From contig NZ_VTTO01000009.1 in the NCBI RefSeq assembly GCF_008364825.1, positions 124,001 through 188,000 on the forward strand: 64,000 nucleotides of DNA, read 5' to 3'. The DNA is from Azospirillum sp. B21 (GTDB lineage: Bacteria; Pseudomonadota; Alphaproteobacteria; Azospirillales; Azospirillaceae). Numbering within the stretch: the first letter of the stretch is position 1; each line of letters opens with the position of its first letter. The notes beneath the pieces were generated by a model that saw only the letters and a list, made by a program, of their open reading frames with translations, searched no databases and was not told the DNA's origin. The translations under genes were made by a program, and so were the position numbers. Below are positions 27,835 through 35,909 of this stretch, one piece after another.

Positions 27835-27884
27835 GCTACAGCCAAGAGTCTCAAAACACCTCATGTTCATTCGAAGGAGATCGC

Positions 27885-30500
27885 ATGGCCAACATGTTTC
27901 CTGTGCCTCGCCCTTGGGGGAAGCTGCGGCGGGCGGAAGACGGAGGCGTCTTGTCGTCGCTGGGGCTGGCCGATCATTGCGCCGATGTCGGCGCTGTTTT
28001 TCTCGCCTTGCTGGAGGTTCCCAACATCCGCCTGGGGCTGGCGCGGCTCGGCGATTTGGAGACACTGGACGATGCCCAGGTGGCGCGACTGTGCGTACTG
28101 GCCGCCCTTCACGACCTGGGCAAGGTCAACCACGGTTTCCAGAACAAGGCGCTGCCGAAGGGAACCATACAGGTAGAGGGGCATATCGGCTGCGTGGTCG
28201 GCGCGCTGCATGACAGGATCATCCAGGGGGCTTTAGCCAATCTGTATGACGCCATGGACGGTTGGTGCGAAAACGACGGCAACGACGATCCGCTCCTCGC
28301 CATCCTGTCGCATCACGGCGGACCGCCGGAGACCTCGCCGTCGGTGGCGAGGGGAAATCCGAAGCTCTGGCAGCCGGCCGGCGGCTATGCGCCGTTGGCG
28401 GCGCTGACGGAACTGGTGCAAACGGCACTCGGCTGGTTTCCGCAGCACCGCGAGACCTGCCAGCCGCTTCCCGCCAAACATTCGTTCTGGCACGGCTTCG
28501 CCGGTCTGGTGGCTCTGGCGGACCGGCTCGGCTCCGACGAGCGTGTTTTCACCTATCCCGAGGGACCAGGGTCGGGCGAATCGCGGATCGCTTTCGCGCT
28601 ACGGACTGCCCGGCGGATCGTCGGCGAGCGCTTTTTGCGGCCTGATCGGTCCAGGACGGCGGCGGAGGCGCTGGACTGGTCGTTCAGGACGCTGTTCCCG
28701 TCCTTCTCCGCTCCGCAATTCGCCCAGGCGGCGGTCCTGTCGGCTGCGCTGCCGACCCGGGCAGGTTCGCTGGCGATCCTGGAGGCGGAAACCGGATCGG
28801 GGAAGACGGAGGCGGCCCTGCTGCATTTCCTGCGGCTGTTCCGGGCGGGGATGGTCGACGGGATGTATTTCGCCCTGCCGACCCGCGTCTCCGCGGTGCA
28901 GATCAGGGAGCGCATCCGAAAGGCTCTGGGCCGTCTGCTCGGGACACAGGCGCCGCCGGTGATACTGGCCGTGCCCGGCTATCTGCGGGTGGACGACGTC
29001 GACGGAACCGCCCTGCCCGGCTTCAAGGTGACGTGGCCGGATGACGAGGCTGGGACGATGCGCGACCGCGGCTGGGCGGCGGAGCATCCCAGCCGCTATC
29101 TGGCCGGCGCGGTGGTGGTCGGCACCATCGATCAGGTGTTGCTGTCGGGGCTGGACGTGAAGGACTGCCGCCTGCGCGCCGCCTCGCTGATGCGCAGCCT
29201 GCTGGTGGTGGACGAGGTCCATGCCTCCGACACCTACATGGTCCGGCTGCTGGAGAATGTGCTGCGCTTCCGCGCCGCCGCCGGCGCCCACACGCTGCTG
29301 ATGTCGGCCACCTTGGGGGAGGGTGCAAGGGCGCGGCTGGTGGCAATCATGGGGCCGCGGTCCCGGACCTCGCCGGTGGCGGCACCCGACATTGCGCTCC
29401 GCAAACCCTACCCGATGCTGAGCGGCCTGCCGGTCGACAACGCCGATTCAATGCCGAAGCCGCGCCGCAGGAGCGTTTCGGTGGAATTGGTAGCGGATAC
29501 CGCCGGTCTCGCAGAGATAGCGGAACTGGCACTGTCGGCCGCGGGCCGCGACGCCCGGGTGTTGATCATCGTCAACACGGTCAATCGGGCAATGGCCGTT
29601 CAGCAGGCGTTGGAGGAAAAGGCCGGCGACAGCCCGCTTCTCTTCACCGTCAACCGCCGACGCTGCCCCCATCATGCCCGCTATGCCGCCGAAGATCGCC
29701 GCCTGCTCGACCGGGCGGTCGAAGAGCGGTTCGGGAGCGGCGCCACCACGCCAGTGGTGCTGGTCGCCACCCAGACGGTAGAGCAGAGCCTGGACATCGA
29801 CGCCGACCTGCTGATCACCGACCTATGCCCGGCCGACGTGCTGCTGCAACGGCTGGGACGGCTGCACCGCCACCCGCAACGAACCCGGCCAACCGGCTTC
29901 GAGGAGCCGCGGGCCATCGTCCTGGCCCCGACCGTGGCGGAGTTGGCTGAGGCACTGGAGCGGCCGGGACGATTCGGCATGGGGTTCGGCAAGGTCTACG
30001 ACAGCTTGACCGCACTCGCCGCCACTCGCATCACGCTGGAAGCCCGTCCTCACCTGACCGTCCCCGACGACAACCGGATGCTGGTGGAGGCGGCGACCCA
30101 TCCAGAGTTGCTTGGCGAACTGGCCGACCGCCTCGGCGGAGGCTGGCCGAAGGCGCATCGGGGTTCGACCGGCGATGCCCAGGCCCGGTGGACGCTGGCG
30201 ACCAATCACGCCATCGATTGGGCCAAGCCGTTGCAGGCGACGCCGAAGGCTCTGGAGGAAAAGGCGGCAACCCGACTCGGCCTGCGCGATGCGCTCATCC
30301 GCTTGCCGGAGGCGACGAAGGGGCCATTCGGCGAAGCCGTATCGACGATCAAACTGCCCGGCTGGATGCTGCCCAATGATTGGATCGGGTCGGAGATCGA
30401 GGAACTGGCCAGCTCGGCGCCGGGGGAAGTGACCTTCCGATTCGCCGGTGTGGGGTTCGTCTATGACCGGCTGGGGTTACGGATGGTTGCAATCGGCTGA
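27885..30500 (+). CDS. cas3: CRISPR-associated helicase/nuclease Cas3 (type I-E)
   Basis: The 871-residue product has an N-terminal HD nuclease domain (H31, H76-D77 in LAALHDLGKVNHGF, LSHHGG) and an SF2 helicase domain: ETGSGKTEAALL Walker A, LLVVDEVHASD DExH box, LMSATLG, and the C-terminal TQTVEQSLDIDADLLITDLC followed by QRLGRLHRHP. Cas3 is recruited by Cascade and degrades the target. The ATG at 27885 has AAGGAGA 5 bp upstream; longer frames read into CRISPR repeats and are not real. It is separated from casA by 372 bp holding a mini-CRISPR unit. Confidence 0.96.
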   Translation: MANMFPVPRPWGKLRRAEDGGVLSSLGLADHCADVGAVFLALLEVPNIRLGLARLGDLETLDDAQVARLCVLAALHDLGKVNHGFQNKALPKGTIQVEGHIGCVVGALHDRIIQGALANLYDAMDGWCENDGNDDPLLAILSHHGGPPETSPSVARGNPKLWQPAGGYAPLAALTELVQTALGWFPQHRETCQPLPAKHSFWHGFAGLVALADRLGSDERVFTYPEGPGSGESRIAFALRTARRIVGERFLRPDRSRTAAEALDWSFRTLFPSFSAPQFAQAAVLSAALPTRAGSLAILEAETGSGKTEAALLHFLRLFRAGMVDGMYFALPTRVSAVQIRERIRKALGRLLGTQAPPVILAVPGYLRVDDVDGTALPGFKVTWPDDEAGTMRDRGWAAEHPSRYLAGAVVVGTIDQVLLSGLDVKDCRLRAASLMRSLLVVDEVHASDTYMVRLLENVLRFRAAAGAHTLLMSATLGEGARARLVAIMGPRSRTSPVAAPDIALRKPYPMLSGLPVDNADSMPKPRRRSVSVELVADTAGLAEIAELALSAAGRDARVLIIVNTVNRAMAVQQALEEKAGDSPLLFTVNRRRCPHHARYAAEDRRLLDRAVEERFGSGATTPVVLVATQTVEQSLDIDADLLITDLCPADVLLQRLGRLHRHPQRTRPTGFEEPRAIVLAPTVAELAEALERPGRFGMGFGKVYDSLTALAATRITLEARPHLTVPDDNRMLVEAATHPELLGELADRLGGGWPKAHRGSTGDAQARWTLATNHAIDWAKPLQATPKALEEKAATRLGLRDALIRLPEATKGPFGEAVSTIKLPGWMLPNDWIGSEIEELASSAPGEVTFRFAGVGFVYDRLGLRMVAIG

Positions 30501-30539
30501 GTATAAGGCGAGATTGAATTTGCTAGAGTGCAGGCATCC

Positions 30540-30629
30540 GCTCTTCCCGAACCTTTCGGGATGGACCGCGTGTAGGTAGCGCAAGCCTCGCGATCCTAGA
30601 TGCTCCCTCGCGCCCGCGAGGATGACCGC
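30540..30629 (+). ncRNA. Minimal CRISPR unit: crRNA-like regulatory RNA (CreR- or CreA-like)
   Basis: Repeat-like element 1 (30540-30568) keeps the 3' handle ATGGACCG and a hairpin CCCGAA/TTCGGG (30546-30551, 30555-30560). Element 2 (30601-30629) keeps GCTCC, the GCCC loop and a perfect stem CCTCGC/GCGAGG. The sequence between them is exactly 32 nt (30569-30600), the type I-E spacer length. Cas6e processing would give a normal 61-nt crRNA-like RNA. Guide positions 1-17 (cgtgtaggtagcgcaag) match 30691-30707 (cgtgtgggtagagcaag) except at positions 6 and 12, which Cascade does not read. Function as a guide for repression is inferred. Confidence 0.75.
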
Positions 30630-30690
30630 CCGCAAGATGCAGAGACAGATCGCAACCGCTCCCTTTCAGAAGACACGGCACGATGACAAC

Positions 30691-30722
30691 CGTGTGGGTA
30701 GAGCAAGTTCGCGCAATTTTCC
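30691..30722 (+). promoter_or_regulatory. Predicted Cascade target of the mini-CRISPR guide
   Basis: Its 5' flank is AAC (30688-30690), a plausible I-E PAM whose last base equals the last base of the main repeats. Fifteen of 15 readable guide positions in 1-17 match; positions 18-32 hardly match. Partial matching of this kind fits binding without Cas3 cleavage. The site ends one base before the -35 element TTGAAT of the predicted casA promoter. Confidence 0.65.
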
Positions 30723-30723
30723 C

Positions 30724-30752
30724 TTGAATTGGAGATATTGCCAGCTTAGCCT
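30724..30752 (+). promoter_or_regulatory. Likely promoter of the casA-cas2 operon
   Basis: TTGAAT (30724-30729), 17-bp spacer, TAGCCT (30747-30752) in an AT-richer patch, giving a leader of about 110 nt before the casA ATG. It is directly downstream of the predicted Cascade target, so Cascade bound there could block polymerase. Confidence 0.5.
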
Positions 30753-30872
30753 CGGCATTAAGATTGCCTGACGCTAATGAAACCAAACCGATGCCCGCAA
30801 CAGCCTGCGAGCATCCATAAGCTGCATACAAGCAAACCGATCACGTCACAGCCGCCCGCAAGAGGTCCGGCC

Positions 30873-32495
30873 ATGCCCAGCTATTGCCTGTTGACCGAGC
30901 CGCTGTTGCCGGCGGCCGGAATGGATGGTCCTGTCTTCCACACGCTGCCCGGCCTGCTCGCCGAATTGTGCGCCGACCGGGTGGAGGACATTGGCGATCT
31001 CGCCGCCCATCAGCAGCAACCTTTCTATCAGTTCCTGGTCCAGCTCGCCGTGCTGGCCCTGGTCCATGCCGATCCTGACCCGGACCCCGACGCCGATCCG
31101 CCGGACGACGAGGACACATGGCGCGCCCTGCTGTCGGCATTGGCCCCGGATGAGGCCTGGTCGCTGGTCGTCGCCGACGCGGCAGCTCCGGCCTTCCTGC
31201 AACCGCCGGTGCCGGAGGGATCGCTCGACCGCTTCACCCCGCTGTCGGACACCGCCGACGGGATCGACACGCTGGTCACCGGCCGAGCGGTCGATCTCAA
31301 GCCGGCGCGGGCGGTGCGGGCGAAGCCGCATCATTGGGTCTACGCCCTGATTTCGCTGCAGACCGGCATGGGGTTTCTCGGCCGCGGCAACTACGGCATC
31401 GCCCGGATGAACGGCGGCTTTTCCAGCCGACCGATGATGGAGCTGGCGCCGCTCTCGATGCGCTGGGGCGCCCGTCTTCGCCGGTCGCTGCGGGTTCTGC
31501 TGCGCGACCGCGCCCGCATCTTCGACGAGGGAGATTTCGAAGGCACCTATGCCCCCGGCGGTGCCGCGCTGCTGTGGCTGGAGCCATGGGACGGCAAGAC
31601 CAGCCGCCCCTTGAGCGGCCTGGAGCCCCACTTCATCGAGATCTGCCGGCGGGTGCGGTTGGTCGAGCGGGACGGCCGCGTCGTGGCGCTCGGCCGACCG
31701 ACCGACGCTGCCCGCCTGGATGCCAAGAACCGGATGGGCAACCTCGGCGATCCATGGACGCCCATCGACCGTGAGGCCGGCAAGGCGGTCACCTTCCAAA
31801 GCGGAGCGTTCGACTACCGCCGGCTGACCAGACTGCTGACGAACGGCAGCGGCATCGCGCTTCCGACCGCCATGGCGCCGCTGCCGGGCGACGATCCGCG
31901 CATGGTCCTGCATGCCACCGTACTGGTCCGCGGCCAGGGCAAGACCGAAGGGCTGGAGCGCCGGGTCATCCCGCTTTCCACCCGGACCGCCGCGCTGTTC
32001 CAGAGCCACCGCAAATCGCCGGTGGAACGCCTCGACATGCTGTCCGCCCGAATGATCGGTGACGCGGGGCGAGCGCAGGCTGCGCTGGGGCTTGGCTTGG
32101 CGCTGGCGCTGGAATACCGCCGCAACGGCCCTGAAACGAAGCTGTCCACCGACGACAAGAAGATCATCCCGGCGCGCGAGGCGCTGGACCGGCAGATCGA
32201 CGGGTTCTTCTTCCATCATCTGTGGAGGCAGCTGGAAGTGGAAGAGACCTCGGCCGAGGCCGAGTCCTTGCGCGTCGCATGGCATCGCGCCGTGCGCGGG
32301 GCGGCAACTGCCCTCTTCCACCGCGAACTGGATCGCCTGCCGGAGGATGCGGCGCGCGTCGGCCCGGCACGGGCGGCGGCGATGAACCTCTTCCACGCCA
32401 TGCTGAACGAACATCTGCCGCTGCCTGCCCAGCCTGGCGATGAGTCCGAAAAGGAGACGGACGATGACGACCACCCAACCGATGCCGCCGCCTGA
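30873..32495 (+). CDS. casA: Type I-E Cascade large subunit CasA (Cse1/Cas8e)
   Basis: The 540-residue product starts MPSYCLLTEPLLPAAGMDGP, aligning with the usual LLTDPWLPV opening of Cse1, and contains the conserved HHWVYALISLQTGMGFLGRG block near residues 150-175. Cse1 recognises the PAM and recruits Cas3. The ATG at 30873 is preceded by AGAGGT; an in-frame extension of 32 codons upstream has no site and lies in the leader. It overlaps casB by 32 bp. The order and gene set are those of a standard I-E operon. Confidence 0.93.
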   Translation: MPSYCLLTEPLLPAAGMDGPVFHTLPGLLAELCADRVEDIGDLAAHQQQPFYQFLVQLAVLALVHADPDPDPDADPPDDEDTWRALLSALAPDEAWSLVVADAAAPAFLQPPVPEGSLDRFTPLSDTADGIDTLVTGRAVDLKPARAVRAKPHHWVYALISLQTGMGFLGRGNYGIARMNGGFSSRPMMELAPLSMRWGARLRRSLRVLLRDRARIFDEGDFEGTYAPGGAALLWLEPWDGKTSRPLSGLEPHFIEICRRVRLVERDGRVVALGRPTDAARLDAKNRMGNLGDPWTPIDREAGKAVTFQSGAFDYRRLTRLLTNGSGIALPTAMAPLPGDDPRMVLHATVLVRGQGKTEGLERRVIPLSTRTAALFQSHRKSPVERLDMLSARMIGDAGRAQAALGLGLALALEYRRNGPETKLSTDDKKIIPAREALDRQIDGFFFHHLWRQLEVEETSAEAESLRVAWHRAVRGAATALFHRELDRLPEDAARVGPARAAAMNLFHAMLNEHLPLPAQPGDESEKETDDDDHPTDAAA

Positions 32496-33078
32496 CACTG
32501 AGCCGAACGGCAAAGCGCCACCGATGCCAACGATGGCCGAGGCGCTGGCCGCACTGGCCCGCCGCTTCGCCGACCCGGACGACCACGGCAAGTGCTTCGA
32601 CACCGGCCTCGTTGCCCGGTTGCGCCGCCTACCGGTTGGTGGGCCTGCCGGCGTGGATGTTTGGCAAGCACTCTACGACGGACTGGGTGCAGACCGGACG
32701 GACGCACTCCTGTCCGGACGGCCTCCCGACCGGGTGGGGGCGGCGTGGGCGCTGGTCCTGCACGGCATGGCACTGATGGCGCCGGAGCCGCACCGGCAGG
32801 GCCGTCGCGCCGGCGAAGCGCTGGCGGAGGCGGGCTTCTCCGAGATCCGACTGACCCAACTGCTGCGCGCCGATGCCGACGGCTTCCCCGACCATTTCGC
32901 CACCGCCTGCCGCTTTCTGCGGGCCAAGGGGGAGGACGTGGACTGGACCGAGTTCGGCCAGCTCGCCCTCAAGCGCCTCGGCCTGTCGCCGGGCTACGAG
33001 GCGGCGGCCGACCGCATCGCCCGCGATTACGTCCGCACTCTTCACCGCGCCGCCAAACAGCCCGAAGCCGGCGCCTGA
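32464..33078 (+). CDS. casB: Type I-E Cascade small subunit CasB (Cse2/Cas11)
   Basis: The 204-residue, mostly helical product contains RLRRLPVGGPAGVDVWQALY near the N-terminus and ETRLTQLLRAD-like and HFATACRFLRAKGEDVDWTE segments, as expected for Cse2. The two Cse2 copies form the belly of Cascade and stabilise the R-loop. The start at 32464 is chosen because AAGGAG lies 7 bp upstream, inside the end of casA. A Pro-rich N-terminal stretch of about 20 residues is unusual. Confidence 0.9.
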   Translation: MTTTQPMPPPDTEPNGKAPPMPTMAEALAALARRFADPDDHGKCFDTGLVARLRRLPVGGPAGVDVWQALYDGLGADRTDALLSGRPPDRVGAAWALVLHGMALMAPEPHRQGRRAGEALAEAGFSEIRLTQLLRADADGFPDHFATACRFLRAKGEDVDWTEFGQLALKRLGLSPGYEAAADRIARDYVRTLHRAAKQPEAGA

Positions 33079-33103
33079 CCATTCTTGCCCGGGATTTCCG
33101 ACG

Positions 33104-34309
33104 ATGACCAACCCCCGCTTCCTGCAAATCCATACGCTGACCCCCTACGCCGCCGCGCTCCTCAACCGCGACGATGCCGGGGCCGCCAAGCGGCTGCCCT
33201 TCGGCGGCAGCATCCGCACCCGCATTTCCAGCCAATGCCTGAAGCGCCACTGGCGGCGCGCCGACCATGAATGGGAGCTGAAGAGCTTCGACCCAGGCCT
33301 GTCGCTGCGTTCGCGCCGCATTTTCAGCGAGCGTGTCGCCCTGCCGCTGATCGGCGAAGGCTTCCCGGCCGAGCAGGTGGTCGCCGTGGTCGGCGCCATC
33401 CAGGCGCTTCTGCTGGGCGAGAGCCCCAAGGCGAAGAAGGAGAAGAAGGGCAAGGCTGCCGCCGGGACCGACGCCGAGGCCGACCCCGCCACCCTCGTTG
33501 AGGCGCTGGAGACCAAGCAGGTCATCGTGCTGGGCGAGCCGGAGGTGGCCTATCTGCGGGAGGCCGCCCGCACCCTGCTGCGCGACCCGGCGGCGGAGGC
33601 CGACCCGGTCCGCGCGGTGACCGATTGGGCGAAGGCCGGCAAGGCCAACCTCGCGGCGCTGAACAAGGGCGCCGGAATCGACGCTGCCCTGTTCGGCCGC
33701 ATGGTGACCTCCGATCATCTGGCGCGCTGCGATGCGGCGATCCACGTCGCCCACGCCTTCACCGTCCATGCCCAGGAGTTGGAGAACGACTATTTCTCCG
33801 CCGTCGACGATCTGGCGCAGGAAAGCGGCGAGACCGGCAGCGGCCACATCAACACGACCGAACTGACCAGCGGCCTGTTCTACGGCTATGTCGCCATCGA
33901 CGTGCCGCTGCTGGTCTCCAACCTGGGTCATGACACGGCGCTGGCCGGACAAGTGGTCGAACGGCTGATCCACACGGTGGCCACCGTATCGCCGGGGGCG
34001 AAGCTGGGATCGACCGCGCCGCACTCCTGGTCCGTTCTGGTGCTGGCGGAGATGGGCGGCCGGACGCCGCGCAGTCTCGCCAACGCCTTCCTCAATCCGG
34101 TACCCCTGCGCGGCGGCGATGTGGCGGCGGCGGCGGTGGAGCGGCTGACCACGCATGTCGCGGCGCTCGACGCCATGTATGGTGCGGGAGACGAGCGGCG
34201 GGTCGCCTCGATCCTCGACGGCAGCGAGGCGCTGGGCACGCGCCTGCCTCTTGGCGACCTCGCCGGCTGGGCCGCCGGCAGCGTGGCGGCGAACGGGAGG
34301 GCGGAATGA
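33104..34309 (+). CDS. cas7: Type I-E Cascade backbone subunit Cas7 (Cse4/CasC)
   Basis: The 401-residue product starts MTNPRFLQIHTLTPYAAALL and has FGGSIRTRISSQCLKRHWRR near residue 45, the diagnostic Cas7e motif. Six copies form the filament along the crRNA and flip out every sixth guide base. A Lys/Ala-rich insertion (about residues 105-130, SPKAKKEKKGKAAAG) is not typical and is probably a surface loop. Its last 4 bp overlap cas5. Confidence 0.95.
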   Translation: MTNPRFLQIHTLTPYAAALLNRDDAGAAKRLPFGGSIRTRISSQCLKRHWRRADHEWELKSFDPGLSLRSRRIFSERVALPLIGEGFPAEQVVAVVGAIQALLLGESPKAKKEKKGKAAAGTDAEADPATLVEALETKQVIVLGEPEVAYLREAARTLLRDPAAEADPVRAVTDWAKAGKANLAALNKGAGIDAALFGRMVTSDHLARCDAAIHVAHAFTVHAQELENDYFSAVDDLAQESGETGSGHINTTELTSGLFYGYVAIDVPLLVSNLGHDTALAGQVVERLIHTVATVSPGAKLGSTAPHSWSVLVLAEMGGRTPRSLANAFLNPVPLRGGDVAAAAVERLTTHVAALDAMYGAGDERRVASILDGSEALGTRLPLGDLAGWAAGSVAANGRAE

Positions 34310-35148
34310 CCGCTTCCCCGTCCGGGGGGGAGGCGCACGTCATCCTCCTTCTCGACGCACCACTGATGGCGTTCGGCGTTCCGCAGGTCGATGAGATCGG
34401 GCGGACCGGCCAGTTCCCCGGCCGCTCGCAGATTGCCGGGCTGATCGGCAACGCGCTGGGCTGGACTCATAGTGACACCCGCCTGCTGCAAGGGCTGCAA
34501 GCGCGTCTGTCGATTGCCGGTGTCCTGCTGCGGGAGGGGGAGGCGGTGCGCGATTACCAAACGGTCGACCTCGGCCAACCCTTTCTGGACGGAGCCGGCT
34601 GGACAACGCGCGGCGTCCCGGAACAGCGCGAAGGCGGATCCGCCGCGACCGGAACCCACATCCGCCAGCGCTGGTATCGCGCCGACGCCGTGGTGTTGGT
34701 CGCGGTCGGGCTGCTTCCGGCAGGCGGGGAGGACGGTCAGCCCGACATCGCCGCGGTCGCAAGGGCGCTGGAGTCCCCGGCCCGTCCGCTGTTCATCGGC
34801 CGCAAGAACTGCCTGCCGTCGCTGCCGCCCTTCGCCGGCACGGTGACCTCCGCCGATCCGCTCGCCGCCCTGGCGGAAGGGATGCGGTTGCCCCCGGTTG
34901 CGGCCCGGCGGCTGGAGATCGCAGGCAGAAGCCGCGGCGAGGATGCGCTGCTGACCGAATGGCCGGCCCGGCTTCCCGTTCCGGCGAGCCTGCGGACCCC
35001 CGCGATGCCGGACGGCTATGACGAGGATGTCGTGTTCGACAGCCGGGATTGGGCAAACCAGCTTCATGGCGGCACGCGACGGGTGCGCCGCCAGCGCCTG
35101 ACCGGCTGGCCACCTGCCAAGCCGGCTGGCGAGGAGGCCACGCGATGA
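34306..35148 (+). CDS. cas5: Type I-E Cascade subunit Cas5 (CasD)
   Basis: The 280-residue product contains LLLDAPLMAFGVPQVDEIGR, GRSQIAGLIGNALGWTHSD and LFIGRKNCLPSLP, all characteristic of Cas5e, which caps the 5' handle of the crRNA. It overlaps both neighbours by 4 bp (ATGA), indicating translational coupling. Length is slightly above the usual 225-250 because of a longer C-terminal tail. Confidence 0.94.
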   Translation: MTASPSGGEAHVILLLDAPLMAFGVPQVDEIGRTGQFPGRSQIAGLIGNALGWTHSDTRLLQGLQARLSIAGVLLREGEAVRDYQTVDLGQPFLDGAGWTTRGVPEQREGGSAATGTHIRQRWYRADAVVLVAVGLLPAGGEDGQPDIAAVARALESPARPLFIGRKNCLPSLPPFAGTVTSADPLAALAEGMRLPPVAARRLEIAGRSRGEDALLTEWPARLPVPASLRTPAMPDGYDEDVVFDSRDWANQLHGGTRRVRRQRLTGWPPAKPAGEEATR

Positions 35149-35909
35149 CCACCCCGCTCCACCTCCTGTACCTGCCGCTGTCCAGCCGGCGGATCGCCGC
35201 CTTCGCCAAGCGTTACCGCGCGCTGTCGTCCGACCGCGGCTATCTGGTTCATGGCGTCCTGACCGCCGTGTTCGGCGAACAGGCGCCAAAGCCCTTCTCC
35301 ATCGCCGGGGACACCGGGGAGCGGCTGTCGATCTACGCCTATGCCGACCGGGATCTGGCCGCATTGCGTGACGCGCGCGATCCCTTCGCCCCGCCGGATG
35401 TCGACGAACTGATCGACTGGGAGGCCGCGGCAACCAAGCCGATGCCGGCGCTACCGGCCGGGATGCGGCTGACCTTCTCCGTCCGGGTCTGCCCCACTGT
35501 GCGGTTGGGCCGGACACCGGCGGGTGGAAAGACATCGGGCGCCGAGATCGACGCATATCTCGCTGCCATCGACAAATGGGAAGCGGCGGATGGTGATCCA
35601 CAAGCGAAGCCGGTTCGCGACGAGGTCTATCTCGACTGGTTTCGTGCCGCGCTGGACCGCGCCGGCGGAGTCGAGCTGGAAAGCCTGCGCCTCGCCACCT
35701 TCCAGCTTGAAGACCTGATGCGCAAGTCCGGGAACCGGGGAGATGCCGGCCGGCCCTCCACCGAACTGCGCCGCCACCCGGCCGCCACCATGGAGGGCGT
35801 GCTGCGCGTGACGGAAGCCCAAACATTCGCCCGTCTCCTGGCCCGCGGAGTCGGCCGGCACCGCGCCTTCGGCTTCGGCATGCTGATGCTGCGGAAGGCA
35901 CCATGCTGA
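35145..35909 (+). CDS. cas6e: crRNA-processing endoribonuclease Cas6e (CasE)
   Basis: The 254-residue product starts MTTPLHLLYLPLSSRRIAAF and has YLVHGVLTAVFGE, with His36 in the place of the catalytic histidine. The C-terminal GVGRHRAFGFGMLMLR is the glycine-rich loop of Cas6 proteins. It cuts at the base of the repeat hairpin and leaves an 8-nt 5' handle. GAGGAGG precedes the ATG at 35145. It must process at least two repeat variants with different stems. Confidence 0.93.
   Translation: MTTPLHLLYLPLSSRRIAAFAKRYRALSSDRGYLVHGVLTAVFGEQAPKPFSIAGDTGERLSIYAYADRDLAALRDARDPFAPPDVDELIDWEAAATKPMPALPAGMRLTFSVRVCPTVRLGRTPAGGKTSGAEIDAYLAAIDKWEAADGDPQAKPVRDEVYLDWFRAALDRAGGVELESLRLATFQLEDLMRKSGNRGDAGRPSTELRRHPAATMEGVLRVTEAQTFARLLARGVGRHRAFGFGMLMLRKAPC

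Larger units (their letters stand above)
30501..30872 (+). promoter_or_regulatory. cas3-casA intergenic control region
   Basis: 372 bp without a normal gene. In order: a possible extended -10 promoter TGCTAGAGT (30521-30529); two degenerate CRISPR repeats around a 32-nt spacer (30540-30629); the site matched by that spacer (30691-30707, with AAC on its 5' side); a likely casA promoter TTGAAT-17-TAGCCT (30724-30752); and the casA ribosome binding site AGAGGT (30861-30866). A 14-codon frame 30683-30727 overlaps the target. Confidence 0.7.

Noticed and set aside
27639..27884. N-terminal extension of Cas3 by 82 codons
   Set aside because: The extension reads through CRISPR repeats 10 to 12. The ATG at 27885 has an AAGGAGA site and starts a normal Cas3.
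30777..30872. N-terminal extension of CasA by 32 codons
   Set aside because: There is no ribosome binding site, the composition is unlike CasA, and the ATG at 30873 has AGAGGT upstream and matches the family N-terminus.
33928..35904. A 658-codon minus-strand frame opposite cas7, cas5 and cas6e
   Set aside because: Arg/Pro/Gly-rich antisense frame with no ribosome binding site or motif.
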